The translations under genes and the position numbers were made by a program. DNA of 64,000 nucleotides. It comes from Porphyromonadaceae bacterium W3.11 (GTDB lineage Bacteria > Bacteroidota > Bacteroidia > Bacteroidales > Porphyromonadaceae). Below the pieces are notes generated by a model. It made no database searches, was not told the DNA's origin, and saw nothing but the letters and a program-made list of their open reading frames with translations. Positions 25,448 to 33,707 of the stretch are shown here, piece after piece; within the stretch, counting starts at the first letter, position 1, and the number at the start of each line of letters is the position of its first letter. The stretch covers positions 124,001 through 188,000 of the forward strand of contig JAUISX010000005.1 of assembly GCA_030434245.1 (NCBI GenBank), given 5' to 3'.

Positions 25448-27376
25448 GTGAAGCCCAGGAGGATTACAGATAAATCCCCTCTAGAGATACTTAAGGAATA
25501 TTGGGGATTTGAATCATTTCGACCAAAGCAGGAGGAAGTCATCAATAGTATCTTAAATGGTCATGATACACTTGCACTCATGCCTACTGGTGGAGGAAAG
25601 TCTCTTACCTTCCAAGTTCCCTCATTGATGTGCCATGGTGTGGTCCTTGTCATCTCACCACTAGTAGCCTTGATGAAAGACCAGGTAGATCAGCTGAGAT
25701 TACAGGAGGTCAAAGCTGGCTACCTTCACGCTGGTCTGACCCGTGGAGAAACCCTTACAATCTTAGAGAATTGCACCTTTGGAGTTTATAAGCTACTCTA
25801 TGTTTCGCCAGAACGCTTGTCTAACACTCTCTTCCTTAGTTATCTACCGTCATTAGAGATCTCCTTTGTCGTTGTTGATGAAGCCCATTGTATTAGTCAG
25901 TGGGGATATGACTTCCGTCCAGACTATCTCAAGATCATTAATTTTAGGAAACGTATCCCAGAGATGCCTTTTCTCGCATTGACGGCCACTGCTACCCCAC
26001 GTGTTGTCGAGGATATACGGACTAGTCTTGGTTTTGATGATTCATCACCCATTGTAAGGCGAAGTTTTTACCGTAAAAAACTGACCTATGTGGTACGGAA
26101 AACTTATGATAAGATTAGAGAAATGACTCATATCCTATCAAGAGTTAATGGGAGTACTCTGATATATGTTAGAAGCAGAAGCAAAACCAAGAAAATAGCT
26201 GACTTCCTTATCCAACAGGGCTTTAGTGCCGATTACTTTCATGCTGGATTACCACAAGAGGTCAAGTCCATGAAACAAAATGCTTGGCAAGCTGGCGAAA
26301 TCCGTATAATGGTCTGTACCAATGCCTTTGGAATGGGGATTAATAAGGAGGATGTATCGTTAGTGATTCACCCTACACCGCCGCCTTCGCCAGAGTTTTA
26401 CTATCAAGAAGCTGGGCGTGCAGGACGAAATAATGAAGGTGCTTATGCGGTATTACTCTATACCCCTAATGAAGATGAGAGGTATATTTATAGCATGCTT
26501 GAGAGGGAATTTCCCCCGAAAGATGTGATACTACAGGTTTATGATAGGCTGGGCAATTATTTCCAGCTCGGGATAGAATCAGGCGATGGAGCCATGTATG
26601 AGTTTGACATATATCACTTTTGCCAGACCTATAAGGTGCCTATGCATGTGGTCTCTGCTTCCTTGAGTATTCTTCAAATCTCTGGATATCTAGAGTACAT
26701 GGAGAATCATAATATGCCAAGTCAGTTAATGATTACAGCCTCTAGGAATGATCTGTACACGCTATTTTCTGACGATGAGCACATATACGATGACTTGATA
26801 GAGTTCTTATTACGTACCTATCCGGGGCTTTTCTCAGAATTCTCATCCATCAATGAGCAGATGATATGTAATGCCCTAGAAATAGAGCCGGATTATTTAG
26901 CCTTTCTCTTGAAAAATCTCAGGAGATGGCATGTCATTGATTATCGACCAGGTAAGAGGAGTAACTATATTAGATATCTGCAGCAGAGAGTATCACGAAA
27001 ACGCGTAAGAATACGTAAAGATGTCTATACTTCGCGATACGATTTGGCCCAGCATCGAGTAGATGTCATGGTGGACTATATGCAGAGTGAGGGAAAATGT
27101 AGAGCTCAGATACTTATGCAATACTTCGGAATAGAAGATCCTTTGCCATGTGGTCACTGTGATTATTGTTTGGCTAATCCAACTGATGAACTCACCTATA
27201 GGAAAATAGATCAAATAGAGGAGTGGCTTAAAGCACAAGGCAAAGTAACTTTATCCGAGATCCAAAATCATTTTCCTCTCTTATCTTTAGAGCAGATAGA
27301 GCGTTCTATAGCCTATTTAATAGAGGAGGGCTATACCATTAGCTGTAGCGGTGATACGATACTATATGAGGAGTAA
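25448..27376 (+). CDS. RecQ-family DNA helicase, second paralogue
   Basis: A 642-residue RecQ-like helicase. Walker A is in LMPTGGGKSLTFQVPS, the DEAH box is VVDEAHCISQWGYDFRPDYL, and the C-terminal helicase motif is NAFGMGINKEDVSLVIHPTPPPSPEFYYQEAGRAGRN. That proline-rich insertion distinguishes it from the neighbour at 22149. A zinc-binding CGHCDYC lies near the C-terminus and is followed by a winged-helix-like tail. There is no HRDC domain. The start is GTG. It is a distant paralogue, not a recent copy, of the first recQ, which suggests a separate role. Confidence 0.92.
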   Translation: MKPRRITDKSPLEILKEYWGFESFRPKQEEVINSILNGHDTLALMPTGGGKSLTFQVPSLMCHGVVLVISPLVALMKDQVDQLRLQEVKAGYLHAGLTRGETLTILENCTFGVYKLLYVSPERLSNTLFLSYLPSLEISFVVVDEAHCISQWGYDFRPDYLKIINFRKRIPEMPFLALTATATPRVVEDIRTSLGFDDSSPIVRRSFYRKKLTYVVRKTYDKIREMTHILSRVNGSTLIYVRSRSKTKKIADFLIQQGFSADYFHAGLPQEVKSMKQNAWQAGEIRIMVCTNAFGMGINKEDVSLVIHPTPPPSPEFYYQEAGRAGRNNEGAYAVLLYTPNEDERYIYSMLEREFPPKDVILQVYDRLGNYFQLGIESGDGAMYEFDIYHFCQTYKVPMHVVSASLSILQISGYLEYMENHNMPSQLMITASRNDLYTLFSDDEHIYDDLIEFLLRTYPGLFSEFSSINEQMICNALEIEPDYLAFLLKNLRRWHVIDYRPGKRSNYIRYLQQRVSRKRVRIRKDVYTSRYDLAQHRVDVMVDYMQSEGKCRAQILMQYFGIEDPLPCGHCDYCLANPTDELTYRKIDQIEEWLKAQGKVTLSEIQNHFPLLSLEQIERSIAYLIEEGYTISCSGDTILYEE

Positions 27377-27429
27377 GACTTCTCCTCATCCTCCTTGTAA
27401 AGTCTATTGTTCGTTAGTGCTCTAGTTAT

Positions 27430-28323
27430 TCAATTTCTAGACATCGACTGGCTGGGAAATTCTGTAATTTCGAAAGCTGATGAGGCGACTTCAATTCGTC
27501 CATTGGAGTTTTGAATAGCTTTCAGTATTCTAGTTGATATTTTATCCTTCGTACTTCGGCGAGACTTGTAGTCCACAACGTATCTTAATATAAATGTAAT
27601 CCAGTTTTGATCAAACTGCATACTAATGAATGGCTCTACCTTAGCCTCCTCTATCATTAGTTTTTCCGTCATTTTATTCCAATGAGACTTTGCTTCTTTA
27701 GCATATTCGCTATTGATTTCATTTAAAATATCAAGGAAAACTTCTCTCGCATATTCAAAGTCACTATCTGTTTTGATGGGAATTTTTAGTTCATCCCATA
27801 GAAATGGAAAATCTCCAGAGTAATTGAATACGGGCTCTTTGAAAATAAAACTATTTGCTACCCTCGTCATGCGGCCATTATAGAGGTCACCATCCACCCA
27901 GTCACCAATTTCCATAAGAGAGGTTCTTAATAGACCTATATCAATGACATCCCCTTTGATTCCCCCGACCATGACTCTATCTCCTACATTGTAAAAGTTG
28001 GCTGTATGGATGACAATAAAGCCTGCCATGCTCGCTATCAACTCTTGAAGTGCAAAGGCAATACCAGCACCAGCTACACCGATGAAGACAGTGAATCCAT
28101 TTAGTTGCTGGCTGAAGATTATTAAGACCGCAAAGGCAATGAGGATAAAGCCAATCAGGTTAGTGAATTTCCTTGCTTTATATCTAGAATTGGTATTTCT
28201 AACGTACTTAGGAATAGCTTTTTTAGTGAAAAAAAGTATGATCAGGATGATAAATAGGGTAATGGTAAGTTTTACTAGCTTTACCCCCAGTTCACTATTT
28301 ATAAAGTTTGTTAGTTGCTCCAT
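27430..28323 (-). CDS. MscS-family mechanosensitive channel
   Basis: A 297-residue inner-membrane protein. Three N-terminal membrane segments (about residues 15-38, 52-73 and 78-105) end in the pore-lining pattern VFIGVAGAGIAFALQELIASMAGF, rich in Gly and Ala as in MscS TM3. The beta domain follows (FYNVGDRVMVGGIKGDVIDIGLLRT), then a soluble alpha/beta cage. Such channels release solutes on hypo-osmotic shock. Compared with E. coli MscS it has an extra ~40 residues in the cage. The ATG at 28323 is preferred to a GTG three codons earlier. It stands alone, convergent with the recQ gene. Confidence 0.9.
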   Translation of the reverse strand: MEQLTNFINSELGVKLVKLTITLFIILIILFFTKKAIPKYVRNTNSRYKARKFTNLIGFILIAFAVLIIFSQQLNGFTVFIGVAGAGIAFALQELIASMAGFIVIHTANFYNVGDRVMVGGIKGDVIDIGLLRTSLMEIGDWVDGDLYNGRMTRVANSFIFKEPVFNYSGDFPFLWDELKIPIKTDSDFEYAREVFLDILNEINSEYAKEAKSHWNKMTEKLMIEEAKVEPFISMQFDQNWITFILRYVVDYKSRRSTKDKISTRILKAIQNSNGRIEVASSAFEITEFPSQSMSRN

Positions 28324-28548
28324 AGAATGCACTTTTTAAAAACGATAAAGACTATACAAATGTACTAAGCCTAGGGATATAAAACACACTATTGAATCCA
28401 CAGCGACACATGTGGATATATTTAATCTCATAACCTTATTTGTAAGTGTTTTAGTCTAATCATGAACTACCACCTTACTTTTGATAATAGATGACATCTG
28501 ATGATATGGTCTCATTGAAAATCACTTCACTGAACCACTAAAAATTCT

Positions 28549-28614
28549 CCTATATGAAACGTATCTTCGTCCTATAGCAAAAAAATATGTTTCCTATGAG
28601 TAGAATATTTCGAA
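28549..28614 (+). repeat. 22-bp tandem units (three copies)
   Basis: Three adjacent units of exactly 22 nt start at 28549, 28571 and 28593 with CCTATATGAAAC, CCTATAGCAAAA and CCTATGAGTAGA. They share the core of the units at 1352-1439 (inverse), 29173-29216 and 50953-51018. Confidence 0.65.
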
Positions 28615-29172
28615 GATATAGTATGGGTCTTTTTCTGAAAAAAGTTGACATAGTTGAGGGGCCTTTTTATGATTTAATTGACTTATGTGTCTGATCCAAT
28701 AGGAATTAGCAAGAACATTCCGATCCCAAGACTTAGAAAAGGGCTATTTATGGAGTATGGTTTTTATCTGAAGAAGAGTGCAACTCGCATCTACAAATAT
28801 TTATTGACACTTGTGCTGGCAGAGTGGATTGTTGTACAGAGCATTTGGACAATTAGTAATCCGTATTGATCCCTTTGAGCGGGGATATGAAGTAGTAAAG
28901 AGGAAGCTCAGCTAAAGTTCAAGGGGGATGTAGAGCAACTTCGTACATTTCCGATGAGTGATAAGATATCAGAAGACCTAAGACGAATGTATCTATCGAA
29001 TACCTAAAGAGATTGTTTTGTCTCTGTACAACGCGGATTATACTTTTTTGATTTTAGTTGTTATACAATCCGTTGTTCATTTCTTTGTTGGCTCATTTAC
29101 CTATGAAGATAAAGCTACCCATTAGAGAAGAAAAGTCTAACCAAAGGTTCGTCCATCCAGGAGAATATCCTT

Positions 29173-29216
29173 ACGTTCATATGAACGTATATATCCTTTA
29201 AGTAGAATATTTTGAA
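29173..29216 (+). repeat. 22-bp units (two diverged copies)
   Basis: The unit at 29195-29216 matches the third unit of the 28549 cluster at 19 of 22 positions (CCTTTAAGTAGAATATTTTG against CCTATGAGTAGAATATTTCG). The unit before it contains CATATGAACGTAT, matching TATATGAAACGTAT with one base lost. Confidence 0.5.
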
Positions 29217-29260
29217 CAGATTATAGGTTGCTTTAAGGGGATCTTTTAGGCTTATGACAT

Positions 29261-30013
29261 TTATATAAACTGTGTGAGGAATGTAAGTGGAAGTGGAGCT
29301 TTTTGGATGGCATGGTAGATCAATGCTTGCCCAGCACTTGATAGCATCGGTATGTCATTGTAGCTGTCTCCAATGGCAGTACATTCAATTGGCGAAAACC
29401 CTTTTCTTGAGATGATCTCCATCAACTTTTTTGCTTTGTTTTCTGGAGTTAGAAAAGGAGTTTTGATCTTTCCAGTGAAAAGGTCGTTTTTAATCTCAAA
29501 TTGTGAAGAATAGATTTCGTCTATTTGTAATTTCTTTGAGATTGCCTCAGCTAACCCCTGATATGCCCCTGTAATAATGATGATAGAGATTCCACGATTT
29601 TTGAGATCATCAATGAATTCTTTTGCTCCAGTGGCAAGTGGTATCTCATTAGCTACATCATTAGCAATCTCTACTGGTAGTCCCTTTAGGAGTTTGACTC
29701 TTTCGATGAAATTTTGGCCCCATTGTACTTTTCCTTCTATAGCAGAGTTTGTTAGTGATTTTAAGATGTGGCTATTATTTGTGAATTCGGCTAGCCGATT
29801 CATGTATTCTACCGAGGTCAATGTGCCATCAAGGTCTAATGCTACCAACTTAGTAGATGAGTAGCTAGAGTTGGTCACACGTATTACAGTAGGGGTGATC
29901 CTAGCTAAACTTACATATTGTCTTAATTCAGATGCCAATTGATCAAGGCTCCTGATCTCATTAGGTTGATTGTGATTAATCTTTTCCTCTGTATGCTGAG
30001 TGATGAAGAACAT
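29261..30013 (-). CDS. serB: HAD-family phosphoserine phosphatase-like enzyme
   Basis: A 250-residue HAD phosphatase, likely phosphoserine phosphatase, the last step of serine synthesis. Motif I is VALDLDGTLTSVEY with the nucleophile Asp60 and acid Asp62, motif II is IIIITGAYQGL, and motif III/IV is CTAIGDSYNDIPMLSSAG. The middle FIERVKLLKGLP fits the SerB cap. About 55 residues precede the core, but they lack an obvious ACT domain, which the longer Bacteroidota SerB forms have. A related sugar or nucleotide phosphatase role is possible. It is 16 bp downstream of the DUF5715 gene. Confidence 0.78.
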   Translation of the reverse strand: MFFITQHTEEKINHNQPNEIRSLDQLASELRQYVSLARITPTVIRVTNSSYSSTKLVALDLDGTLTSVEYMNRLAEFTNNSHILKSLTNSAIEGKVQWGQNFIERVKLLKGLPVEIANDVANEIPLATGAKEFIDDLKNRGISIIIITGAYQGLAEAISKKLQIDEIYSSQFEIKNDLFTGKIKTPFLTPENKAKKLMEIISRKGFSPIECTAIGDSYNDIPMLSSAGQALIYHAIQKAPLPLTFLTQFI

Positions 30014-30029
30014 CTCTTTTTTCGTATGA

Positions 30030-30755
30030 TTATCTAGCAGTTATGTGAAAGCAGGCCTGCTTTCGCTCATGTTTTATATAACATCTATTCTGTTCATGTA
30101 ACTCCTTTAGAATTATAGCAAGTAGATGTTTTAGCTCATAATCATCTAAGGTACGTGGATCATTCATGTCCATTTTGTGAAACCTCTTCCAAGAGATATC
30201 AAATGTTGTCCCATACCTATGAGTACTATTTCGGGAGGCGTTAAGATTACCTCGGCTTAGTCCTCTAACATCTTCGTTAGTCCTCGTTACACTAGTGATG
30301 ATAGGTTGGTATAGTGGAAGCGTATCCTTCTGCAACGCTTCAGTAAAGGCTCTTGAAATATCATCTAGTAATATGGCTGCTTCAGGTATGAGCAGAGGCA
30401 TAGAGTGAGTAAGATTATCTAGTTTGAAGAGCTTGGAGTCTGAGATATTGATTAGATTCTTATTATTCATAAGTGTCTCTCTAGTGTCAGCAGGAGGGAT
30501 ACCAAGTCTAATAGCACTTTCGAGCTGAATATCATTCAGATCATTGAAGTCTCTATTAAAGCTACCTATATACCTGAATGGAGAGTGACGCTCCATTACG
30601 CTCATGGGGTAGGGATTCTTTGGTAATGGTTTGGGAGCAGCAACAAATGCCAAAATAGCCGCTAGTATCACAAGGGGAATGATGTAGCGAGTAAGATAGG
30701 GGGTCCAGTTGATAATATGGTGTGATATTTTTATACTATTCTTTTTTGAACTCAT
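30030..30755 (-). CDS. DUF5715-family membrane-anchored protein
   Basis: A 241-residue protein if the ATG at 30755 is used; a longer frame extends upstream into the divergent dapA promoter region and is unlikely. One membrane segment (YIIPLVILAAILAFVAA) anchors the rest in the periplasm. The conserved part has PIITSVTRTNEDVRGLSRGNLNASRNSTHRYGTTFDISW, the hallmark of DUF5715, reminiscent of the His/Asp metal site of M15-type peptidoglycan peptidases (HRYGTTFDI). The DUF name is from memory. It is divergent from dapA, and probably co-transcribed with the HAD gene. Confidence 0.75.
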   Translation of the reverse strand: MSSKKNSIKISHHIINWTPYLTRYIIPLVILAAILAFVAAPKPLPKNPYPMSVMERHSPFRYIGSFNRDFNDLNDIQLESAIRLGIPPADTRETLMNNKNLINISDSKLFKLDNLTHSMPLLIPEAAILLDDISRAFTEALQKDTLPLYQPIITSVTRTNEDVRGLSRGNLNASRNSTHRYGTTFDISWKRFHKMDMNDPRTLDDYELKHLLAIILKELHEQNRCYIKHERKQACFHITAR

Positions 30756-30808
30756 AGATGTTAAAAATATTTTCGACAATTCAATGGCAAATATACCGTA
30801 AAAAAACT

Positions 30809-30816
30809 TACCTTTG
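30809..30816 (+). promoter_or_regulatory. -7 box for dapA
   Basis: TACCTTTG fits the TAnnTTTG consensus and lies 46 bp before dapA. No clear TTTG is seen at the -33 position. Confidence 0.4.
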
Positions 30817-30862
30817 TGGAGGTGCATCCTAATTATTATAAGATGGACATTAATTAATTGAT

Positions 30863-31819
30863 ATGATAGAACAATCAAAACAGGATCGTCTCTTTCTTCG
30901 AGGTATTGGAACGGCATTAGTGACACCATTCAAAGAAGATAAGACGGTTGATTATGAGACTCTTGAGTCCTTAGTTGAGCGGCAAATCAATTGTGGTGCG
31001 GATTTTTTAGTCGCCCTAGGAACTACAGCAGAAGGACCTACCTTAAGCATTGAGGAGCAAGATGAAATTATTCGCACTTGTGTGAAGGTTAATAATGGTC
31101 GATTACCGCTCGTGGTAGGAGTCTCTTTTAATGGTACATTGAGAGCTATAGAGCGATTGAAGGAAATGCCTAAGGATGGTGTCGATGCGGCCTTGGTTGT
31201 ATGCCCTTATTATAATAAACCGTCACAGGAGGGTTTGTACCAGCATTTTAAGTCTATTGCAGAAGCATCTCCACTACCGATATTATTATACAATGTCCCA
31301 GCTAGAACGGCTGTGAATATGTTACCAGATACGACCTTGCGTTTGGCTAATGATTGCCCTAATATTATAGGTATCAAGGAGGCTAGTGGTATTGTGTCAC
31401 AGATTGATCTTATTGTGAAACGCCGTCCTCGTGACTTCTGTGTGCTTTCTGGAGATGACACAATCACGTTTCCTTTGATGACAATGGGCGTCGATGGTGT
31501 TATTTCTGTCATTGGTAATGCGTTTCCAGCAGAGTTCGGAGAAATGGTTCATTTAATCCAGAGAGGTGATGTTAAAGGTGCTCTTCACATTCATCATCTA
31601 TTTAAGGAGTTATATTCATTGTTATTTGTTGATGGAAATCCTGTAGGAGTGAAATGTGCAATGGCTCATCTTGGCTTATTGAAAGAGTTTCTACGCTTGC
31701 CATTGGTCCCAATGCTTAGTCCTAATAGAGAGAAGATGCTTTCATTAATGCAAGAACTGTGTGAAGACGAGGAGATTAAGAAGCATTTGCCATTATGTGC
31801 TTCTTTGTCACAAGAATAA
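30863..31819 (+). CDS. dapA: 4-hydroxy-tetrahydrodipicolinate synthase
   Basis: A 318-residue cytoplasmic aldolase, the first committed step of lysine and diaminopimelate synthesis, joining pyruvate and aspartate semialdehyde. Visible motifs: GIGTALVTPF at the start of the barrel, LGTTAEGPTLS, the catalytic Tyr in LLYNVPARTAVN, the Schiff-base Lys in IIGIKEASG, and VLSGDDTITFPLMTMGVDGVISV. Slightly longer than the family average because of an extended tail. It is followed 41 bp later by a transporter gene. Confidence 0.96.
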   Translation: MIEQSKQDRLFLRGIGTALVTPFKEDKTVDYETLESLVERQINCGADFLVALGTTAEGPTLSIEEQDEIIRTCVKVNNGRLPLVVGVSFNGTLRAIERLKEMPKDGVDAALVVCPYYNKPSQEGLYQHFKSIAEASPLPILLYNVPARTAVNMLPDTTLRLANDCPNIIGIKEASGIVSQIDLIVKRRPRDFCVLSGDDTITFPLMTMGVDGVISVIGNAFPAEFGEMVHLIQRGDVKGALHIHHLFKELYSLLFVDGNPVGVKCAMAHLGLLKEFLRLPLVPMLSPNREKMLSLMQELCEDEEIKKHLPLCASLSQE

Positions 31820-31860
31820 TAGTATTATAATATTTATTAGATAGGAATTATTACTTTACA

Positions 31861-33111
31861 ATGGGAAAAGGCAATAGTAACTTAAAATTTAGACTAATCA
31901 TCATGAATTTCCTCCAGTTTGCCATCTGGGGGGCATGGCTGATTTCATTGGGGGCTTACTTGGGTGGAACACTTAATTATACAGGGGCTCAGATAGGATC
32001 ATTCTTTTCGACAATGGGAATAGCGGCACTCTTTATGCCTACATTAGTAGGAATTATTGCGGACAAGTGGGTGCCGGCTGAGCGATTGATCACGATATGT
32101 CATCTTATTTCTGGTATTCTTCTTGTCTTTGCTGCTAATCAAACGGACTATACCATTCTTTATACCTTGATGTTATTGAGTGTTTGTTTTTATATGCCCA
32201 CTCTGGGGCTGACTAATTCAGTGGCATTTGGTAAGATGGTTGCTGCTGGTATGGATACAGTGAAGGACTTTCCTCCCATTAGAGTATTTGGGACTATTGG
32301 CTTCATTGTAGCTATGTGGATTGTGGATATTGCAGGTTTTAAGATGAGTAACATACAGTTATATGTTGCGGCGATCTTTAGCTTTGCATTAGCTCTGTAT
32401 ATGCTGACTTTCAAACCGTCTCCAATTGTAAAGACTATTTCATCAGGAAAGCGCACCATGATGGAGAAGTTGGGCCTTCAGGCTTTTTCTTTGTTTAAGA
32501 AGAGACACATGGCTATCTTCTTTATTTTCTGTTTCCTTCTTGGTATCTGTCTTCAGATCACAAATACTTATGCTAATGATTATCTGACCAATTATTTTGG
32601 TCGTATTCCAGAGTATGCCAATTCTTTTGGTGTCAAGTATTCAGGGGTTTTGATCTCAATTTCTCAGATATCAGAGGCTTTGTGTATCTTACTTATACCA
32701 TTTTTCCTTAAGCGTTTTGGAATTAAGACCGTGATGCTGATTAGTTTTTTAGCATGGGTTATTCGTTTTGGCTTATTAGGTGCCGGAAATCCTGGAGATG
32801 GACTTTGGATGCTTGTCATCTCAATGTTGGTTTATGGTGTGGCATTTGACTTTTTCAATGTCTCTGGGGCGTTATATGTAGATAAAAGTGCTCCTGTAGA
32901 ATTGAGAAATAGTGCACAGGGTGTATTCTTAATGATGACCAATGGACTTGGCTCCTTCTTTGGTCCTTTACTAGCCAGTCGAGTAGTGGATCATTATAAT
33001 AGTATAGGGCAGTATCCGATGGCATGGTATGTCTTTGCTGGATATGCGTTTGTCATTATGGTAGCGTTTTATTTTTTATTTCATGAGAAAAAGGAGGTAG
33101 CGAATGTATGA
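31861..33111 (+). CDS. Nucleoside:H+ symporter (NupG/XapB-like, MFS)
   Basis: A 416-residue inner-membrane transporter with about 12 membrane helices. The start NLKFRLIIMNFLQFAIWGAWLISLGAYL is typical of the nucleoside:H+ symporter family, as are FSTMGIAALFMPTLVGIIADKW, PPIRVFGTIGFIVAMW and a late ELRNSAQGVFLMMTNGLGSFFGP. It would import purine or pyrimidine nucleosides. The stop overlaps the start of the nitroreductase gene by 8 bp, so the two are probably translated together. Confidence 0.9.
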   Translation: MGKGNSNLKFRLIIMNFLQFAIWGAWLISLGAYLGGTLNYTGAQIGSFFSTMGIAALFMPTLVGIIADKWVPAERLITICHLISGILLVFAANQTDYTILYTLMLLSVCFYMPTLGLTNSVAFGKMVAAGMDTVKDFPPIRVFGTIGFIVAMWIVDIAGFKMSNIQLYVAAIFSFALALYMLTFKPSPIVKTISSGKRTMMEKLGLQAFSLFKKRHMAIFFIFCFLLGICLQITNTYANDYLTNYFGRIPEYANSFGVKYSGVLISISQISEALCILLIPFFLKRFGIKTVMLISFLAWVIRFGLLGAGNPGDGLWMLVISMLVYGVAFDFFNVSGALYVDKSAPVELRNSAQGVFLMMTNGLGSFFGPLLASRVVDHYNSIGQYPMAWYVFAGYAFVIMVAFYFLFHEKKEVANV

Positions 33112-33625
33112 TATTATAGACTTTCTGAAAAGTCGTAGAAGCGTAAGAGAATTTGATCAAAGTCGTGCTATCCCTGAGGACATCATTCAGAGGATATTAG
33201 AGGCGGGCGTAATAGCTCCTTCGGCAAAGAATAGTCAGCCATGGCACTTTTATATCTTGGAGAGTGAGGAGTCTAGAGATAATATCAGAAAGTGCTATAC
33301 TAAGGAGTGGTTTCAGCATGTGCCTGTATATATCATGATTGTAGGCGATGAAGCTGCTAGCTGGACTTATGCTGATAAGCTGGCTAACACCGTATATACT
33401 GATGGTGCCATTGCTACAACTCATATGATGCTTGAGGCGTGGTCATTAGGCGTGGGGAGTACATGGGTGTGTGATTTTGACAGAGTGAAGTGTTGCGAAC
33501 TTTTTGGACTAGAACTGGAGGTGAATACTCCACTCAATATTTTAGCCTTGGGTTACCCAAAAGACGATCCGAGAAAGCTTCCGCTTAGGCGTAAAGATTT
33601 CAATCAAATCGTTTCAAAATTATAA
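33104..33625 (+). CDS. Nitroreductase-family flavoprotein
   Basis: A 173-residue FMN-dependent NAD(P)H oxidoreductase. The FMN-binding start FLKSRRSVREFDQSRAIP, the APSAKNSQPWHFYIL segment and GVGSTWVCDFDRVKCCELFGL with LNILALGYPKDDPR are the standard order for the family. It is a short form. The substrate is unknown; members reduce nitroaromatics, quinones or act in flavin metabolism. It overlaps the transporter gene and is followed by a terminator. Confidence 0.92.
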   Translation: MYDIIDFLKSRRSVREFDQSRAIPEDIIQRILEAGVIAPSAKNSQPWHFYILESEESRDNIRKCYTKEWFQHVPVYIMIVGDEAASWTYADKLANTVYTDGAIATTHMMLEAWSLGVGSTWVCDFDRVKCCELFGLELEVNTPLNILALGYPKDDPRKLPLRRKDFNQIVSKL

Positions 33626-33632
33626 ATATGTT

Positions 33633-33682
33633 AAGCGTCCAAAGGAGATAGTTATTCTATCAAATTTGAGACGCTTTTTTTT
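33633..33682 (+). terminator. Terminator after the nitroreductase gene
   Basis: AAGCGTC pairs with GACGCTT around a 30-nt AT-rich loop, followed by eight T residues. Confidence 0.7.
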
Positions 33683-33707
33683 GAGTTTTAAATAAAAATA
33701 AATTAAC

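Larger units (their letters stand above)
28324..29260. other. Gene-poor region with two 22-bp-unit clusters
   Basis: About 930 bp without a convincing gene. It contains tandem 22-bp units at 28549-28614 and a diverged second cluster at 29173-29216, in the same orientation. Between them is a 63-codon frame (28678-28869) of no recognisable family, followed by short open stretches in shifted frames, which may be decayed coding sequence. Confidence 0.5.

Noticed and set aside
28678-28869. 63-codon frame between the two 22-bp-unit clusters
   Set aside because: No family, no ribosome binding site or partner gene, and neighbouring frames look broken; treated as possible decayed sequence rather than a gene.
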